Shown in pieces: positions 1-9,785 of a DNA stretch of 64,000 bases. This stretch comes from Gammaproteobacteria bacterium (lineage in GTDB: Bacteria > Pseudomonadota > Gammaproteobacteria > Steroidobacterales > XN24). Numbering within the stretch: position 1 is the first letter of the stretch; each line of letters opens with the position of its first letter. Below the pieces are notes generated by a model. The model was not told the origin of the DNA, ran no database searches, and worked only from the letters and a program-made list of their open reading frames with translations. The stretch covers positions 24,859-88,858 of the forward strand of contig JARFQW010000034.1 in NCBI GenBank assembly GCA_029287575.1, written 5' to 3'. The position numbers and the translations under genes are program-made.

Positions 1-807
1 AAGATGCTTGCCGGTTTCCTGACCCCCAGCTCGGGAAAGGCCTCTATCTGCGGATTCGACGTCGAGGCCGAGCCGGTCGAGGCGAAGAAGCGTATCGGCT
101 ATCTGCCGGAAGGCGCGCCGGCCTATGGGGAAATGACCCCGGCGGGATTTCTGGAATTCGTTGCGGACATCCGGGAACTCGAGGGTCCCCACCGCGCACA
201 GCGCCTGGACGAAGTGATCCAGCGGCTGCACCTGGACCGGGTTCTGCACCAGCCCATCGAAACCCTGTCCAAGGGATACAAGCGCCGCGTGGGTCTGGCT
301 CAGGCCATTCTTCACGACCCGCGGGTGCTGATCCTCGACGAGCCGACGGACGGTCTGGACCCGAATCAGAAACACGAGGTCCGGGGGCTGATCCGGGAGA
401 TGGCCGCCGACAAGATCATCGTCGTCTCAACCCATATTCTCGAAGAGGTCCATGCGGTTTGTAACCGGGCCATCATCATTGCCGGCGGCCGGATCCTCGC
501 GGACGACACCCCCGCCGCTCTCGAAGCCCGTTCTCCGCGGCACCGGGCCATCAGGCTCGCTCTGCCCGAACCGGTGCGCGCCGCGGCCGCGGAGGCAGTC
601 GGCCAGATCGACGGTGTCGCGTCGGTAGAGCAGCAGGACGACGGCCTGGTGGTGGTGCCCGCCGGGGACGCGGTCATTCTTCCCGAAATCGGCCGTGTGG
701 CCCTGAGCCAGGGCTGGGACGTTTCCGAGCTGCAGGTGCAGACCGGGCAGCTGGACGAAGTGTTCCGGCAGATCACGACCAGCGACGCCACGGGGGTGCG
801 GGCATGA
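1..807 (+). CDS. ABC exporter ATPase, GldA-like (5' truncated)
   Basis: ATP-hydrolysing subunit of an ABC-2 type exporter; it would sit on the cytoplasmic face and power the permease encoded next. The frame is open to the window edge, so the start and the Walker A loop lie upstream and only 268 residues are seen. Visible are the ABC signature LSKGYKRRVGLAQA, Walker B plus D-loop VLILDEPTDGLDPNQ and the switch histidine in VVSTHILEE. About 90 residues follow the nucleotide-binding domain, as in the GldA/DrrA-type subfamily. The stop overlaps the next start by 4 bp (ATGA), so the genes are translationally coupled. The gliding label comes from Bacteroidetes; in Proteobacteria this operon is common and its substrate is unknown. 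Confidence 0.9.
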   Translation, partial: KMLAGFLTPSSGKASICGFDVEAEPVEAKKRIGYLPEGAPAYGEMTPAGFLEFVADIRELEGPHRAQRLDEVIQRLHLDRVLHQPIETLSKGYKRRVGLAQAILHDPRVLILDEPTDGLDPNQKHEVRGLIREMAADKIIVVSTHILEEVHAVCNRAIIIAGGRILADDTPAALEARSPRHRAIRLALPEPVRAAAAEAVGQIDGVASVEQQDDGLVVVPAGDAVILPEIGRVALSQGWDVSELQVQTGQLDEVFRQITTSDATGVRA

Positions 808-1538
808 ACCACACGCTCACCATCATGCGCCGCGAGCTGGCCAGCTATTTCGCGACGCCGGTCGCCTATGTCTTCATCATCATTTTCCTGGTGCTCGCCG
901 GCTGGTTCACGTTCTACATCGGCGGCTTTTACGAGCGCGGCCAGGCGGATCTCGCGCCGTTCTTCAGCTATCTGCCCTGGCTCTACCTGTTTCTGATACC
1001 CGCCATTTCCATGCGGCTGTGGGCCGAGGAACGGCGCAGCGGAACGGTTGAGCTGCTGCTGACGCTGCCGGTCACGATGTTCGAGGCGGTCCTCGGCAAG
1101 TTTCTGGCCGCGTGGCTGTTCACCGGCATCGCCCTGGCGCTGACCTTCCCGCTGTGGCTGACGGTCAACTATCTGGGTGAGCCGGACAACGGCGCGATCC
1201 TCGCCGGCTACGTCGGCAGTTTCCTGCTGGCCGGCGGATTTCTGGCCATCGGCGCGTGCGTCTCGGCGGCCACGCGCAACCAGGTGGTCGCGTTTATTCT
1301 GACCGTGGTGATCTGTTTCCTGTTTCTGCTGAGCGGACACCCCGGGGTACTGGCCGGCTTCAGCGCCTGGGCCCCGGACATCCTGGTCAGCGCGATCGCC
1401 TCGCTGAGCTTCCTGACCCATTTCGACGCCATTTCCAAAGGCGTGATCGACCTGCGGGACATCGTGTATTTCGCGCTGGTCATCGGCTTCTTTCTGGTCG
1501 CTAACGCGATCATCCTGGACCTCCGGAAGGCGGAGTAA
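804..1538 (+). CDS. ABC-2 type permease, GldF-like
   Basis: Membrane subunit of the exporter, 244 residues, about the usual size for GldF-like permeases. It opens with a short cytoplasmic stretch (TIMRRELASYFATPVAYVF) that is typical of ABC-2 permeases, followed by about six hydrophobic segments. A soluble motif RLWAEERRSGTVELLLTLP between helices 2 and 3 is the coupling region seen across ABC-2 permeases. It overlaps the ATPase gene by 4 bp and precedes the auxiliary gene by 5 bp, so all are one operon. Family assignment is firm; the transported substrate cannot be told from the sequence. Confidence 0.88.
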   Translation: MNHTLTIMRRELASYFATPVAYVFIIIFLVLAGWFTFYIGGFYERGQADLAPFFSYLPWLYLFLIPAISMRLWAEERRSGTVELLLTLPVTMFEAVLGKFLAAWLFTGIALALTFPLWLTVNYLGEPDNGAILAGYVGSFLLAGGFLAIGACVSAATRNQVVAFILTVVICFLFLLSGHPGVLAGFSAWAPDILVSAIASLSFLTHFDAISKGVIDLRDIVYFALVIGFFLVANAIILDLRKAE

Positions 1539-1543
1539 CGACC

Positions 1544-3439
1544 ATGTCGACGTCGAGCAAACAGTCCACCGGAGGCACCGCGCTGCTGGTCCTCGCGGTG
1601 CTCTTCATCGCCCTCGTGATTCTGAACCAGGCCCTGGTGCGCGGACTGCGCGCGGACCTCACGGACGGAAGGCTCTATACCCTCTCCGACGGCACCCGCG
1701 AGGTGCTCGAGGGCCTGAACGAGCCGGTCAATCTGTATCTGTTTTTCTCCGACCGGGCGGCGCGGGATTTCGCGCCCCTCAAGACCTATGCCAGCCGGGT
1801 GGAGGAAATGCTCGAGGAGTTCGAGCGCGAGTCCGGCGGCAAGCTGCGCCTGGAAGTCATCGAGCCCCTGCCGTTTTCCGAGGAAGAAGATCTGGCCTCC
1901 GGTTACGGGCTGCAGGCGGTGTCGCCCGGCGGCGCGGGTGACCCGATCTATTTCGGCCTTGCCGGCACCAACGCCGTGGACGACCTGGAAGTGATCGAGT
2001 TCTTTCAGCTCGACCGGGAAGAATTTCTCGAATACGACTTGGCGCGCATGGTCTACAGCCTGGCGAACCCGGACCAGCCGGTCCTGGGGCTGATGAGCAG
2101 CCTGCCCATGTCCGGCGGATTTGATCCGGCCGCGGGGGCGCCCACGGAGCCGTGGGTCGTGATCTCCCAGATGCGGGAACTGTTCGACGTGCGCAGCCTC
2201 GGCGCGGATGTGACCCGCATAGACGAAGACATCGACGTTCTCATGGTCGTGCATCCGAAGGATCTCGGCGACGCCGCGCTGTATGCCATCGACCAGTTTG
2301 TAATGGCCGGTGGACGGCTAATTGCCTTCGTCGATCCCCACGCTGAAATCGAACAGCCTCAGTCGCCGGGAATGGGCCAGAGTGCCGCCATGTTCGAGAG
2401 CCGGGCATCCGACCTGAACACGCTGTTTCGCGCCTGGGGCTTCGAGGTGGATCCCGAATTCGTGGTGGCCGACGGCGGCACCGCGCTGGAGGTCCGCAGC
2501 AGCACGACCGGCGCTCCCGTGCCCCACGTCGGGTGGCTGGGCCTGCGGACCGAGGAGCTGGACGCCGACGACGTCATCACGGCCGATCTGTCCTCCGTGA
2601 ATCTCGCCGTCGCCGGGCGCCTTTCGGAGACCGGCGAAACCGAAGGGCTCTCGATCACGCCGCTGGCCGTGAGTTCCTCGAAGGCCATGCTGATGCCGGC
2701 GGGCCGATTTCAGTTCCTGCCGGACCCGGCCAGCCTTCTGGAAGGCTTTGAACCCACCGGCGAGATCTACACCCTGGCGGCACGCATCGAGGGGAAAATC
2801 GCGAGTGCGTTTCCCGGCGGACCGCCCGAGGGCGTGGAGACCGAAGGCACCCATCTGGCCGAGTCCGCGGAGGCGGCCAACCTGATCGTGGTCGCAGACG
2901 CGGATCTGCTCGCCGACCGCATGTGGGTCCAGGCGCAGAACTTCTTCGGTCAGCGTATTTTCAGCCCGTTCGCGAACAATGGCGCGCTGGTGGTCAATGC
3001 CCTGGACAATCTCACCGGCAGCAACGCCCTGATCAGCGTGCGCAGTCGCGGCCAGTTTTCGCGGCCCTTCGACCGGGTCGACGAAATCCGCCGCGAAGCA
3101 GACGACCAGTTCCGCGCCCAGCAGCAGCGCCTCCAGCAGCAGCTCGAGGAAACCGAGCAGAAGCTGGCCGAGCTGCAGACGGTGCGGGACGATGACAATC
3201 CGCTGATCCTGAGCCCCGAACAACGGGCCGAGATCGAGCGGTTCCGCGAGGAGAACCTGCGCATCCGCAAGGACCTGAGGGAGGTCAACCGAAACATGGA
3301 TCGGGACATCGAGCGCCTCGGCACGACCCTCAAGGTGTTGAATATCGTGCTGGTGCCGCTCCTGGTTGCGGGCCTCGCCCTGCTGCTGTCGGGGTGGCGC
3401 AACCGCCGCCGCCGGGCAGCCCGGGAGGGCGCGGCATGA
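1544..3439 (+). CDS. GldG-like ABC transporter auxiliary protein
   Basis: Large auxiliary component (631 residues) of the Gld-type exporter. One N-terminal helix (about residues 12-33) anchors a long extracytoplasmic part carrying the ABC-type uncharacterised transport domain (DLTDGRLYTLSDGT near residue 40 is the usual opening). A charged Q/E/R-rich coiled coil runs at about residues 515-590. A second helix near 600-620 ends in a basic RNRRRRAA tail. The family is thought to present or gate substrate at the membrane, but its biochemistry is not settled. Its last bases overlap the DUF4340 gene by 4 bp. The four-gene order ATPase-permease-GldG-DUF4340 is recurrent in Proteobacteria. Confidence 0.87.
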   Translation: MSTSSKQSTGGTALLVLAVLFIALVILNQALVRGLRADLTDGRLYTLSDGTREVLEGLNEPVNLYLFFSDRAARDFAPLKTYASRVEEMLEEFERESGGKLRLEVIEPLPFSEEEDLASGYGLQAVSPGGAGDPIYFGLAGTNAVDDLEVIEFFQLDREEFLEYDLARMVYSLANPDQPVLGLMSSLPMSGGFDPAAGAPTEPWVVISQMRELFDVRSLGADVTRIDEDIDVLMVVHPKDLGDAALYAIDQFVMAGGRLIAFVDPHAEIEQPQSPGMGQSAAMFESRASDLNTLFRAWGFEVDPEFVVADGGTALEVRSSTTGAPVPHVGWLGLRTEELDADDVITADLSSVNLAVAGRLSETGETEGLSITPLAVSSSKAMLMPAGRFQFLPDPASLLEGFEPTGEIYTLAARIEGKIASAFPGGPPEGVETEGTHLAESAEAANLIVVADADLLADRMWVQAQNFFGQRIFSPFANNGALVVNALDNLTGSNALISVRSRGQFSRPFDRVDEIRREADDQFRAQQQRLQQQLEETEQKLAELQTVRDDDNPLILSPEQRAEIERFREENLRIRKDLREVNRNMDRDIERLGTTLKVLNIVLVPLLVAGLALLLSGWRNRRRRAAREGAA

Positions 3440-4545
3440 ATCGCCGGCTGCTGCTTGTTCTGGCCCTCATGGCGGCGGTTGCCGTCGTCCTGGTAACACT
3501 GACCGGACGCAGCGACCGTGATCCGGCCCGGGAAGACGCCTCGGCCATCCTGCTGCCCGGGTTGTCCCACGGCATAAACCAGGTCGAACGCATCCGGCTG
3601 ACCGCACCCTCGGGGGACGGAGTGATCACCCTGGAGCGTCACGCCGACGGCTGGAGTGTTGCCGAACGGGACGGCTACCCGGCGGATGCCGGCAAGGTGC
3701 GCCAGCTGCTGATTCGGCTCTCGGAAGCCCGCTCGCTCGAGGAGAAAACCGCCGATCCGGCGTTCTACGAGCGCCTCGGCGTAGAAGATGTCAGCAGCGA
3801 CAGCGGCAGCGGTGTCCTGGTGGAGATCTCCGGCGGCGCGGACACGCGCCTGATCGTCGGCAAGCAGGAGCCCCGCTCCGGGCGGGGGACCTATGTGCGC
3901 TCCGCCGACAGCGCCGGCAGCCTGCTCGTGGACCAGGAACTCTCTCCGGGGACCAAGATCGCCGACTGGGTGGTCCGGGACATCACGGACATACCCGAAA
4001 GCCGGATCGTTTCGGTGGACGTGACTCATGCCGACGGCAATGTCGTCGAGGTCCGGCGCGACGAGAGCGGCGCATTCAAACTTGCCAATCTCCCCGACGG
4101 CAGAGAGGTCAGCGCAGCGAACGGACCGGCAACCCTGGCGCGAACCCTGAGCGCGCTGAACCTGGACGACGTGCGCAAGCTCGCGGAGGGCGAACCGCCG
4201 GCGGATGCGGCCCGGGCGCTCTTCGTGACCGAAGACGGACGGCTGATCACCGCGTCACTCTGGGAAGAGACCGAGGAGCGGCTGCTGGCACTGGACATTG
4301 CCCGGGCGGCGCCCGCCCCGCAAGACACGGGTGCGGCGGACGCCCCGAGCCCCGAGACCCCGGCCACCGGCGAGGGACCGGAGGCTGAAGAGGCCGCCGT
4401 GGCGCAGGTTACCGACGCGGAACTGGACGCCGAGCGCGAACGGCTGTCCGGGTGGGTTTTCCGGATTCCCGTCTGGAAATACGACCAGATCAACCGGCGT
4501 CTGGAGGACCTGCTGGTACCGCTGCCCGAGGCCGGGGAAGACTGA
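3436..4545 (+). CDS. DUF4340 domain protein
   Basis: Last gene of the Gld-type operon, 369 residues. The ATG at 3436 overlaps the GldG stop (ATGA) and gives a clean N-terminal anchor (MNRRLLLVLALMAAVAVVLV), so I prefer it to an in-frame start 42 bp upstream. The extracytoplasmic part contains a DUF4340-type repeat: DGWSVAERDGYPADAGKVRQ near residue 70 and LEEKTADPAFYERLGVED near 103. An Ala/Pro/Glu-rich linker lies at about 290-330, and the C-terminal WVFRIPVWKYDQINRRLEDL is characteristic. DUF4340 proteins nearly always accompany GldG-like proteins; their function is unknown, probably structural within the exporter complex. Confidence 0.85.
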   Translation: MNRRLLLVLALMAAVAVVLVTLTGRSDRDPAREDASAILLPGLSHGINQVERIRLTAPSGDGVITLERHADGWSVAERDGYPADAGKVRQLLIRLSEARSLEEKTADPAFYERLGVEDVSSDSGSGVLVEISGGADTRLIVGKQEPRSGRGTYVRSADSAGSLLVDQELSPGTKIADWVVRDITDIPESRIVSVDVTHADGNVVEVRRDESGAFKLANLPDGREVSAANGPATLARTLSALNLDDVRKLAEGEPPADAARALFVTEDGRLITASLWEETEERLLALDIARAAPAPQDTGAADAPSPETPATGEGPEAEEAAVAQVTDAELDAERERLSGWVFRIPVWKYDQINRRLEDLLVPLPEAGED

Positions 4546-4595
4546 CGGCAGGATCCGGGTGGGCGTTGACCGGCGCGGCCGATAGACTGGCCGCC

Positions 4596-5519
4596 ATGAT
4601 CGAAACGGCAACATCGCCCGCGGCCGGCGGCCGCCCGAACTCCCAGCCGGCGCATCCGGACTACGAACGGATGGCCGCCGCGATTCACTGGATTCGCGAC
4701 CACTACGCCCTGCAGCCTTCCGTGGACGACATGGCGGCCGCCGCAGGTCTCAGCAGCTCCCGGTTCGCGCGGATATTTCGCGCCTGGGCCGGCGTGACTC
4801 CGGGCCAGTACCTGCGGGTGGTTACCCTGGCCCATGCCAAGAGCCACCTGGCCGCCGGTCTGCCGGTCCTGGACGCGGCCCTGGAGAGCGGCCTGTCGTC
4901 CGCGGGCCGCATCCACGACCTGTTTGTGGACCTCGAGGCGGTCACGCCCGGGGATTTCGGGCGGCGCGGCGCCGGTCTCGTCATTCGCCACGGCCGCCAG
5001 GCGACGCCTTTCGGCGACGCGCGCATCGGCGTCACGGACCGGGGCGTCTGCTTCTGGGCCTTTCTGGACGGCTTCTCGCCGGACGCGGGCGTCCCCCAGC
5101 TGCGGCAACGCTGGCCCGGTGCCCGGTTGGAAGCGGCCCCCGAAGCCGCCGCTGCAGTAGTGGAGACCGCGTTCGGCGACGCCCATCGCGACAGGACGCT
5201 GCGGGTCGCGGTCCGCGGCACGCACTTCCAGCTGACCGTCTGGCGGGCACTGCTGCAGATCAGCCCCGGGGCGGTGACCTCCTATGGCGAGCTTGCCCGG
5301 CAGATCGGCCAGCCGGGCGCATCGCGCGCTGTCGGCACGGCGATTGGAAGCAACCCCGTGGCCTGGCTGATCCCCTGCCACCGGGTCCTGCGCGCGGACG
5401 GCACCCTGGGGGGCTATCGCTGGGGCCCCGGGCGCAAGCAGACCATGCTGGACTGGGAATCCTTGCGCCGCACCACCGGGGCGCATGGCGAACCCTCCGG
5501 TGCTGCGGGTATCATCTAG
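4596..5519 (+). CDS. AraC-type HTH / methylated-DNA-cysteine methyltransferase fusion
   Basis: DNA alkylation-repair protein, 307 residues. Residues 20-120 form an AraC-type double helix-turn-helix (HYALQPSVDDMAAAAGLSSS). The C-terminal half is the O6-alkylguanine transferase domain with the acceptor cysteine in IPCHRVLR and the preceding SYGELARQIGQPGASRAVG. It lacks the N-terminal Ada zinc domain (no four-Cys cluster), so it cannot sense methylphosphotriesters the way E. coli Ada does. This arrangement is common and is often annotated as an Ada-like bifunctional regulator. The ATG at 4596 starts just before the domain; frames upstream only overlap DUF4340. It stands alone between two operons. 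Confidence 0.88.
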   Translation: MIETATSPAAGGRPNSQPAHPDYERMAAAIHWIRDHYALQPSVDDMAAAAGLSSSRFARIFRAWAGVTPGQYLRVVTLAHAKSHLAAGLPVLDAALESGLSSAGRIHDLFVDLEAVTPGDFGRRGAGLVIRHGRQATPFGDARIGVTDRGVCFWAFLDGFSPDAGVPQLRQRWPGARLEAAPEAAAAVVETAFGDAHRDRTLRVAVRGTHFQLTVWRALLQISPGAVTSYGELARQIGQPGASRAVGTAIGSNPVAWLIPCHRVLRADGTLGGYRWGPGRKQTMLDWESLRRTTGAHGEPSGAAGII

Positions 5520-5577
5520 CGCTCAAACGGGACGCGGGGCCACCTGCGACCGATAAGAATCAGAGGAGCTCCCAGTC

Positions 5578-6876
5578 ATGGCCGAACTCAAGCTCGCCGT
5601 CCCCGAGGGGGGCGCGAAGATCACGATAGAAAACGGCGAACTCCAGGTTCCGGACAATCCGATCGTCCCCTTTATCGAGGGCGACGGAACCGGCCCGGAT
5701 ATCTGGCGCGCCACGGTCCGCGTACTCGATGCCGCGGTGGAGAAAGCCTACGGGGGCTCACGCAAGATTCACTGGATGGAAATCTATGCCGGGCAGAAGT
5801 CCAACGATCTGTTCCACACCTGGCTGCCGGACGAGTCCGTCCAGGCCTGCCGCGACTTCCTGGTCAGCATCAAGGGGCCGCTGACCACCCCGGTCGGCGG
5901 CGGCATCCGTTCCCTGAACGTGGCCTTGCGGCAGATGCTCGATCTGTACGTCTGCCTGCGTCCGGTCCGATGGTTCAACGGCGTTCCCTCACCGGTGCGC
6001 ACGCCGCAGGACGTGGACATGGTGATCTTCCGGGAGAATACGGAGGACATCTATGCGGGTATCGAGTTCGAGGAGGGCAGCAGCGAAGCCGCCCGGTTCA
6101 TGGGCCTGTTCAAGGAGAACTTCCCGGACGAATACGGCAAGATCCGCTTCCCGGAAACCTCGGGCGTGGGACTGAAACCGGTATCCCGGGAGGGGACGGA
6201 GCGGCTGGTCCGCGCCGCCATCGAGTACGCGTCGAAAAACGGCCGCAAGAGCCTGACGTTTGTCCACAAGGGCAACATCATGAAGTTCACCGAGGGCGCC
6301 TTCCGGAACTGGGGCTACGAGCTGGCCGAGCGCGAGTTCCCCGAGCAGACCTACACGTGGGGCCAGTGGGAGCGAACCGCGGCAGACAAGGGCGTGGAGG
6401 CGGCCAACGCCGAACAGTCCTCGGCCCTGGAAAGCGGCAAGGTGCTGGTCAAGGACGCGATCGCGGACATCACCCTCCAGCAGGTGCTCACCCGACCGAA
6501 GGAATTCGATGTCATCGCCACCATGAACCTCAACGGCGACTATCTCTCGGATGCCCTCGCCGCGCAGGTCGGCGGAATCGGCATCGCTCCCGGCGGGAAC
6601 ATCAACTACACCACCGGTCACGCGGTCTTCGAAGCCACCCACGGCACGGCCCCGAAATACGCCAACCTGGACAAGGTCAACCCGGGCTCGCTGATCCTGT
6701 CCGGGGAGATGATGCTGCGCTACATGGGCTGGACGGAAGCGGCGGATGCCCTGATCTCGGCCATGGACACGACCATCGGCGCCCGCACCGTGACATACGA
6801 CTTCGCCCGCCTGATGGAAGGGGCCAGGGAAGTCAAATGCAGCGAGTTCGGAGACGCGCTGATCGCGAACATGTGA
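5578..6876 (+). CDS. icd: NADP-dependent isocitrate dehydrogenase
   Basis: Oxidative decarboxylation of isocitrate to 2-oxoglutarate in the TCA cycle. At 432 residues it is slightly longer than the 416 of the E. coli enzyme. Recognisable are [15 protein letters not shown] at the N-terminus, the substrate loop with the phosphorylatable serine in [26 protein letters not shown], and the NADP-binding region near the C-terminus ([16 protein letters not shown]). A GAGGAG ribosome-binding site lies 8 nt before ATG. The regulatory kinase/phosphatase AceK starts 7 bp after the stop, so enzyme and regulator are co-transcribed. Confidence 0.97.
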   Translation: MAELKLAVPEGGAKITIENGELQVPDNPIVPFIEGDGTGPDIWRATVRVLDAAVEKAYGGSRKIHWMEIYAGQKSNDLFHTWLPDESVQACRDFLVSIKGPLTTPVGGGIRSLNVALRQMLDLYVCLRPVRWFNGVPSPVRTPQDVDMVIFRENTEDIYAGIEFEEGSSEAARFMGLFKENFPDEYGKIRFPETSGVGLKPVSREGTERLVRAAIEYASKNGRKSLTFVHKGNIMKFTEGAFRNWGYELAEREFPEQTYTWGQWERTAADKGVEAANAEQSSALESGKVLVKDAIADITLQQVLTRPKEFDVIATMNLNGDYLSDALAAQVGGIGIAPGGNINYTTGHAVFEATHGTAPKYANLDKVNPGSLILSGEMMLRYMGWTEAADALISAMDTTIGARTVTYDFARLMEGAREVKCSEFGDALIANM

Positions 6877-6883
6877 GGACCCG

Positions 6884-8617
6884 GTGACCGCGGAATCGGA
6901 CACGGCCCTGGCGCGGGACTGCGCCAGGGCCATTTGCGAGGCCTTCGGGGACTACAACACCGAGTTCCGCCGGGTAACCCAGCGGGCCAGGACCCGCTTC
7001 GAGACCCGCGACTGGGCGGGTGCCAGGGAAGACGCGGTCGAGCGCATCGATCTCTATGAGCGATACGTCCAGCACATGGTCGGCTGGCTCAAGGAGCAGC
7101 TCGGTGATCGCCAGACGGAACGGGACCTGTGGATCCTGATCAAGGAGGATTTCAGCAACGAGATCCGCTACTACCTGGACCTCGAATTCACGAAAACCTA
7201 TTTCAGCTCCATAACGCGACGGATATTCGCGACTGTCGGCGTGGATCCGGACGTCGAGTTCGTTGCCCTGGACATGGAGCCGATCGCCGGCATCCGCCAG
7301 CCCATCGCCCTGAACGTCTACGAAAACCGGGGCTCGCTCTGGCAGGCCTGCAAGCAGCTCCTGGAAGACTTCGCCTTCGACGTGCCCTGGGCCGATCTGA
7401 CCCGATGCGTATCCAGCATCACCGACGCGGTCAGCAGCCACTGGGCGGACCTGGGCGGACAATGGCGCCTGAAACGCGTCGAGTTCATGCGGCCGGTGTT
7501 CTATCAGAATACCCGCGCCTACCTCGTGGGCCGGGCGCTGGGCGAAGAAGGCGAGATCGAGCCGCTGATCATCGCCCTGCGCCATGACGAAGCGGGTGTG
7601 GCGGTCGACGCGGTGATTACCAGCCGGGAGGACACGAGCGTCCTGTTCGGGTTCACTCGCTCGTACTTTCACGCGGACCTGGAGACTGTTCATGATGCCG
7701 TCGTGTTCCTGCGCAGCATCATGCCCCACAAGCCGCTGGCGGAACTGTTCACGGTCCTGGGCCGGGCCAAGCAGGGCAAGACCGAACGCTACCGGAGTTT
7801 TTTCCGTCACCTGGGCAACTCCTCCGACCTGTTCGTGCACGCGCCGGGTGACAAGGGCATGGTCATGGCCGTGTTCACCCTCCCCTCCTACGACATCGTC
7901 TTCAAGATCATTCGCGACAAGTTCGCCTATCCCAAGACCGTGGCCCGCAGGGACGTGCTCGCCAAGTATCAGCTCGTGTTCAAGCACGACCGCGCGGGCC
8001 GCCTCGTCGACGCACAGGAATTCCGCATGCTGCGCTTCCCCAGGTCCCGGTTTGCACCGGAACTGCTGGAAGAACTGCTGACCGAGACGGCCAGCACTTG
8101 CCGTATAGAAGACGATCATCTCGTCATCGACCACATGTACATCGAGCGGCGCCTCGCGCCGTTGAACCTGTTCCTGCGCGACGCACCGGCGGAGCAGGCC
8201 GCCGAGGCCATCGTCGACTACGGCCAGTCCATCCGGGACCTGGCCTGCTCCAACATATTTCCCGGCGACCTGCTCCTGAAAAACTTCGGGGTCACCCGCA
8301 ACGGCCGGGTGATTTTCTATGACTACGACGAGCTGTGCCTGGTCACCGAATGCAACTTCCGCGAGATGCCCCAGGCACGCACGCTGGAGGAGGAAATGCA
8401 GGCCGAGGCCTGGTTCTACGTGGGAGAGAACGACGTTTTTCCCGAGCAGTTCGGCGATTTCCTCGGTCTGGAACCCGACCACCTGGCGCTGTTTCGGGAT
8501 CATCATCAGGACCTGCTCAACGCCAGCTACTGGCGTGACCTGAAGAACCGCCACGAGGCCGGCGAGATCATCGAGGTGCTGCCGTACCGCCGAAGCCTCT
8601 CGGCGTCGATTTCGTGA
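6884..8617 (+). CDS. aceK: Isocitrate dehydrogenase kinase/phosphatase
   Basis: Bifunctional enzyme that phosphorylates and dephosphorylates the active-site serine of Icd, diverting isocitrate to the glyoxylate shunt. Its 577 residues match the family length. It starts with GTG 7 bp after icd. Family hallmarks are the all-helical regulatory N-terminus, the ATP-binding strand VFTLPSYDIVFKIIRDKFAY, the segment RLVDAQEFRMLRFPRSRF and the catalytic-site region VIFYDYDELCLVTECNFREM. In E. coli aceK follows aceBA; here it follows icd and no isocitrate lyase or malate synthase gene is in the window. The stop overlaps the next gene by 4 bp (GTGA). Confidence 0.96.
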   Translation: MTAESDTALARDCARAICEAFGDYNTEFRRVTQRARTRFETRDWAGAREDAVERIDLYERYVQHMVGWLKEQLGDRQTERDLWILIKEDFSNEIRYYLDLEFTKTYFSSITRRIFATVGVDPDVEFVALDMEPIAGIRQPIALNVYENRGSLWQACKQLLEDFAFDVPWADLTRCVSSITDAVSSHWADLGGQWRLKRVEFMRPVFYQNTRAYLVGRALGEEGEIEPLIIALRHDEAGVAVDAVITSREDTSVLFGFTRSYFHADLETVHDAVVFLRSIMPHKPLAELFTVLGRAKQGKTERYRSFFRHLGNSSDLFVHAPGDKGMVMAVFTLPSYDIVFKIIRDKFAYPKTVARRDVLAKYQLVFKHDRAGRLVDAQEFRMLRFPRSRFAPELLEELLTETASTCRIEDDHLVIDHMYIERRLAPLNLFLRDAPAEQAAEAIVDYGQSIRDLACSNIFPGDLLLKNFGVTRNGRVIFYDYDELCLVTECNFREMPQARTLEEEMQAEAWFYVGENDVFPEQFGDFLGLEPDHLALFRDHHQDLLNASYWRDLKNRHEAGEIIEVLPYRRSLSASIS

Positions 8618-9024
8618 CCCGAAGCCGTTCAGCGATCGTCGCTGTCAGCGTGTTCGCCGAACCGCTGCGGGCCGAGGGTGTACTGCCGGACAAGGAGCCG
8701 ACCGACGTCGACCTGGTGCCTCCGGTTGACCTGTTCGACCGCGCGGACCGCAGCCTGCAGCTCCAAGGGGCGCTGGTCGCGGTAACCCTGCGGGGGCGGA
8801 TCCCCGTGACCCTGCTCCCGGCCGATCCGGCCATCGTCAGCGCCCGTCTGGCGGAAGCGGAGCAGGGCGACCCGGGAACGGTGGCCACCTTCCGGCATCG
8901 CACCCCGGTGGGGATCCGGTATCACGTGTTCGTGCGCTTCGCGGACGCCGACTCGGCGCGTACGGCCATGGGCGGTGAGGCGGTGCTGGACGAGGCGCGG
9001 CTGGCACCGGGGCAGAATCGGTGA
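8614..9024 (+). CDS. Hypothetical protein coupled to aceK
   Basis: A 136-residue soluble-looking protein that I do not recognise. It starts with GTG overlapping the aceK stop by 4 bp and ends overlapping the next gene by 4 bp, so it is clearly translated within the aceK operon. There is no signal peptide or membrane helix. The region YHVFVRFADADSARTAMGG near the C-terminus looks like a compact alpha/beta fold, and TPVGIRYHV precedes it. No cysteines or obvious catalytic motif are present. Co-translation with aceK is the only functional hint. Confidence 0.75.
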   Translation: MTRSRSAIVAVSVFAEPLRAEGVLPDKEPTDVDLVPPVDLFDRADRSLQLQGALVAVTLRGRIPVTLLPADPAIVSARLAEAEQGDPGTVATFRHRTPVGIRYHVFVRFADADSARTAMGGEAVLDEARLAPGQNR

Positions 9025-9785
9025 AAGGCCGGGCCGCCGGCAACGCGGGCGCACGTTTCCGGCACTTGCTGGTGTTCATACCCGCCGCCCTCCTCGCCAG
9101 CCTTTACGTGGCCTGGCAGGTGTCCGCCGCGCTGAACTTTTTCTATCCCGTCTGGTACCGGGCTCTCGACATCGACGGTCACATTGCACACTTCGGACCC
9201 CAGAACCGGTATCGGGATGGTTTCGAACTCACCACCGATGCAGAGCGGTTCCGGCTGTTCGCCGACATTGTCGACTCAGTGCAGGGCGGCGGCGCGGGGC
9301 TGGAAACCCTCGAATACCACGATGCCTCGGGCAGGCGCCTGGGCGGCCTGTTCCGGCCGCCGGAGATTGTTCACCTGCAGGACGTCGCCAACCTGGTGGC
9401 AGCCCTGAAGCCCTGGGGCTGGGCGGCCGTTGTCTGGGTCATCCTCCACGGCTATCTGATCCGCCGCCGGAACTGGCCGATGCCGGGCCCGGCACGAATG
9501 TTCGCCCTGACGATCGCAGGCTTTTTCGCCGCCGTGGCGGTCATTCTTCTCGCCGGCCCCAGGCGGATTTTCTACAACCTGCATGAACTGGTGTTCCCGG
9601 AGGGCCACCAGTGGTTTTTCTATTACCAGGATTCGCTGATGTCCACGATGATGAAAGCGCCTGACCTGTTCGGCGCGATCGCCGGACAGTTGGCGGTGTT
9701 CACCATCGCCGTTTTCTGGTGCCTTGCGGTGATCGCGTACCGTCTGTCCCCGGAGACCGCGGCGGCTCAGCCGGCCGCACGATAG
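9021..9785 (+). CDS. DUF1461-like integral membrane protein
   Basis: A 254-residue protein with about four membrane helices: residues 15-35, 132-152, 165-187 and 225-245. Two loop motifs fit the DUF1461 (TIGR01906/Lit-like) family: EIVHLQDVANLV before the second helix, and LHELVFPEGHQWFFYYQDSL after the third. In firmicutes, Lit-type members act in lipoprotein acyl-chain remodelling; whether that holds here is unknown. A GTG start overlaps the preceding gene by 4 bp. The 3' end overlaps the convergent aminopeptidase gene by 19 bp. The family call rests on motif pattern alone. Confidence 0.6.
   Translation: MKGRAAGNAGARFRHLLVFIPAALLASLYVAWQVSAALNFFYPVWYRALDIDGHIAHFGPQNRYRDGFELTTDAERFRLFADIVDSVQGGGAGLETLEYHDASGRRLGGLFRPPEIVHLQDVANLVAALKPWGWAAVVWVILHGYLIRRRNWPMPGPARMFALTIAGFFAAVAVILLAGPRRIFYNLHELVFPEGHQWFFYYQDSLMSTMMKAPDLFGAIAGQLAVFTIAVFWCLAVIAYRLSPETAAAQPAAR

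Noticed and set aside
4452..4595. Longer start for the AraC-MGMT gene
   Set aside because: The extra 48 codons overlap the DUF4340 3' end in another frame and show no domain; ATG at 4596 fits better.
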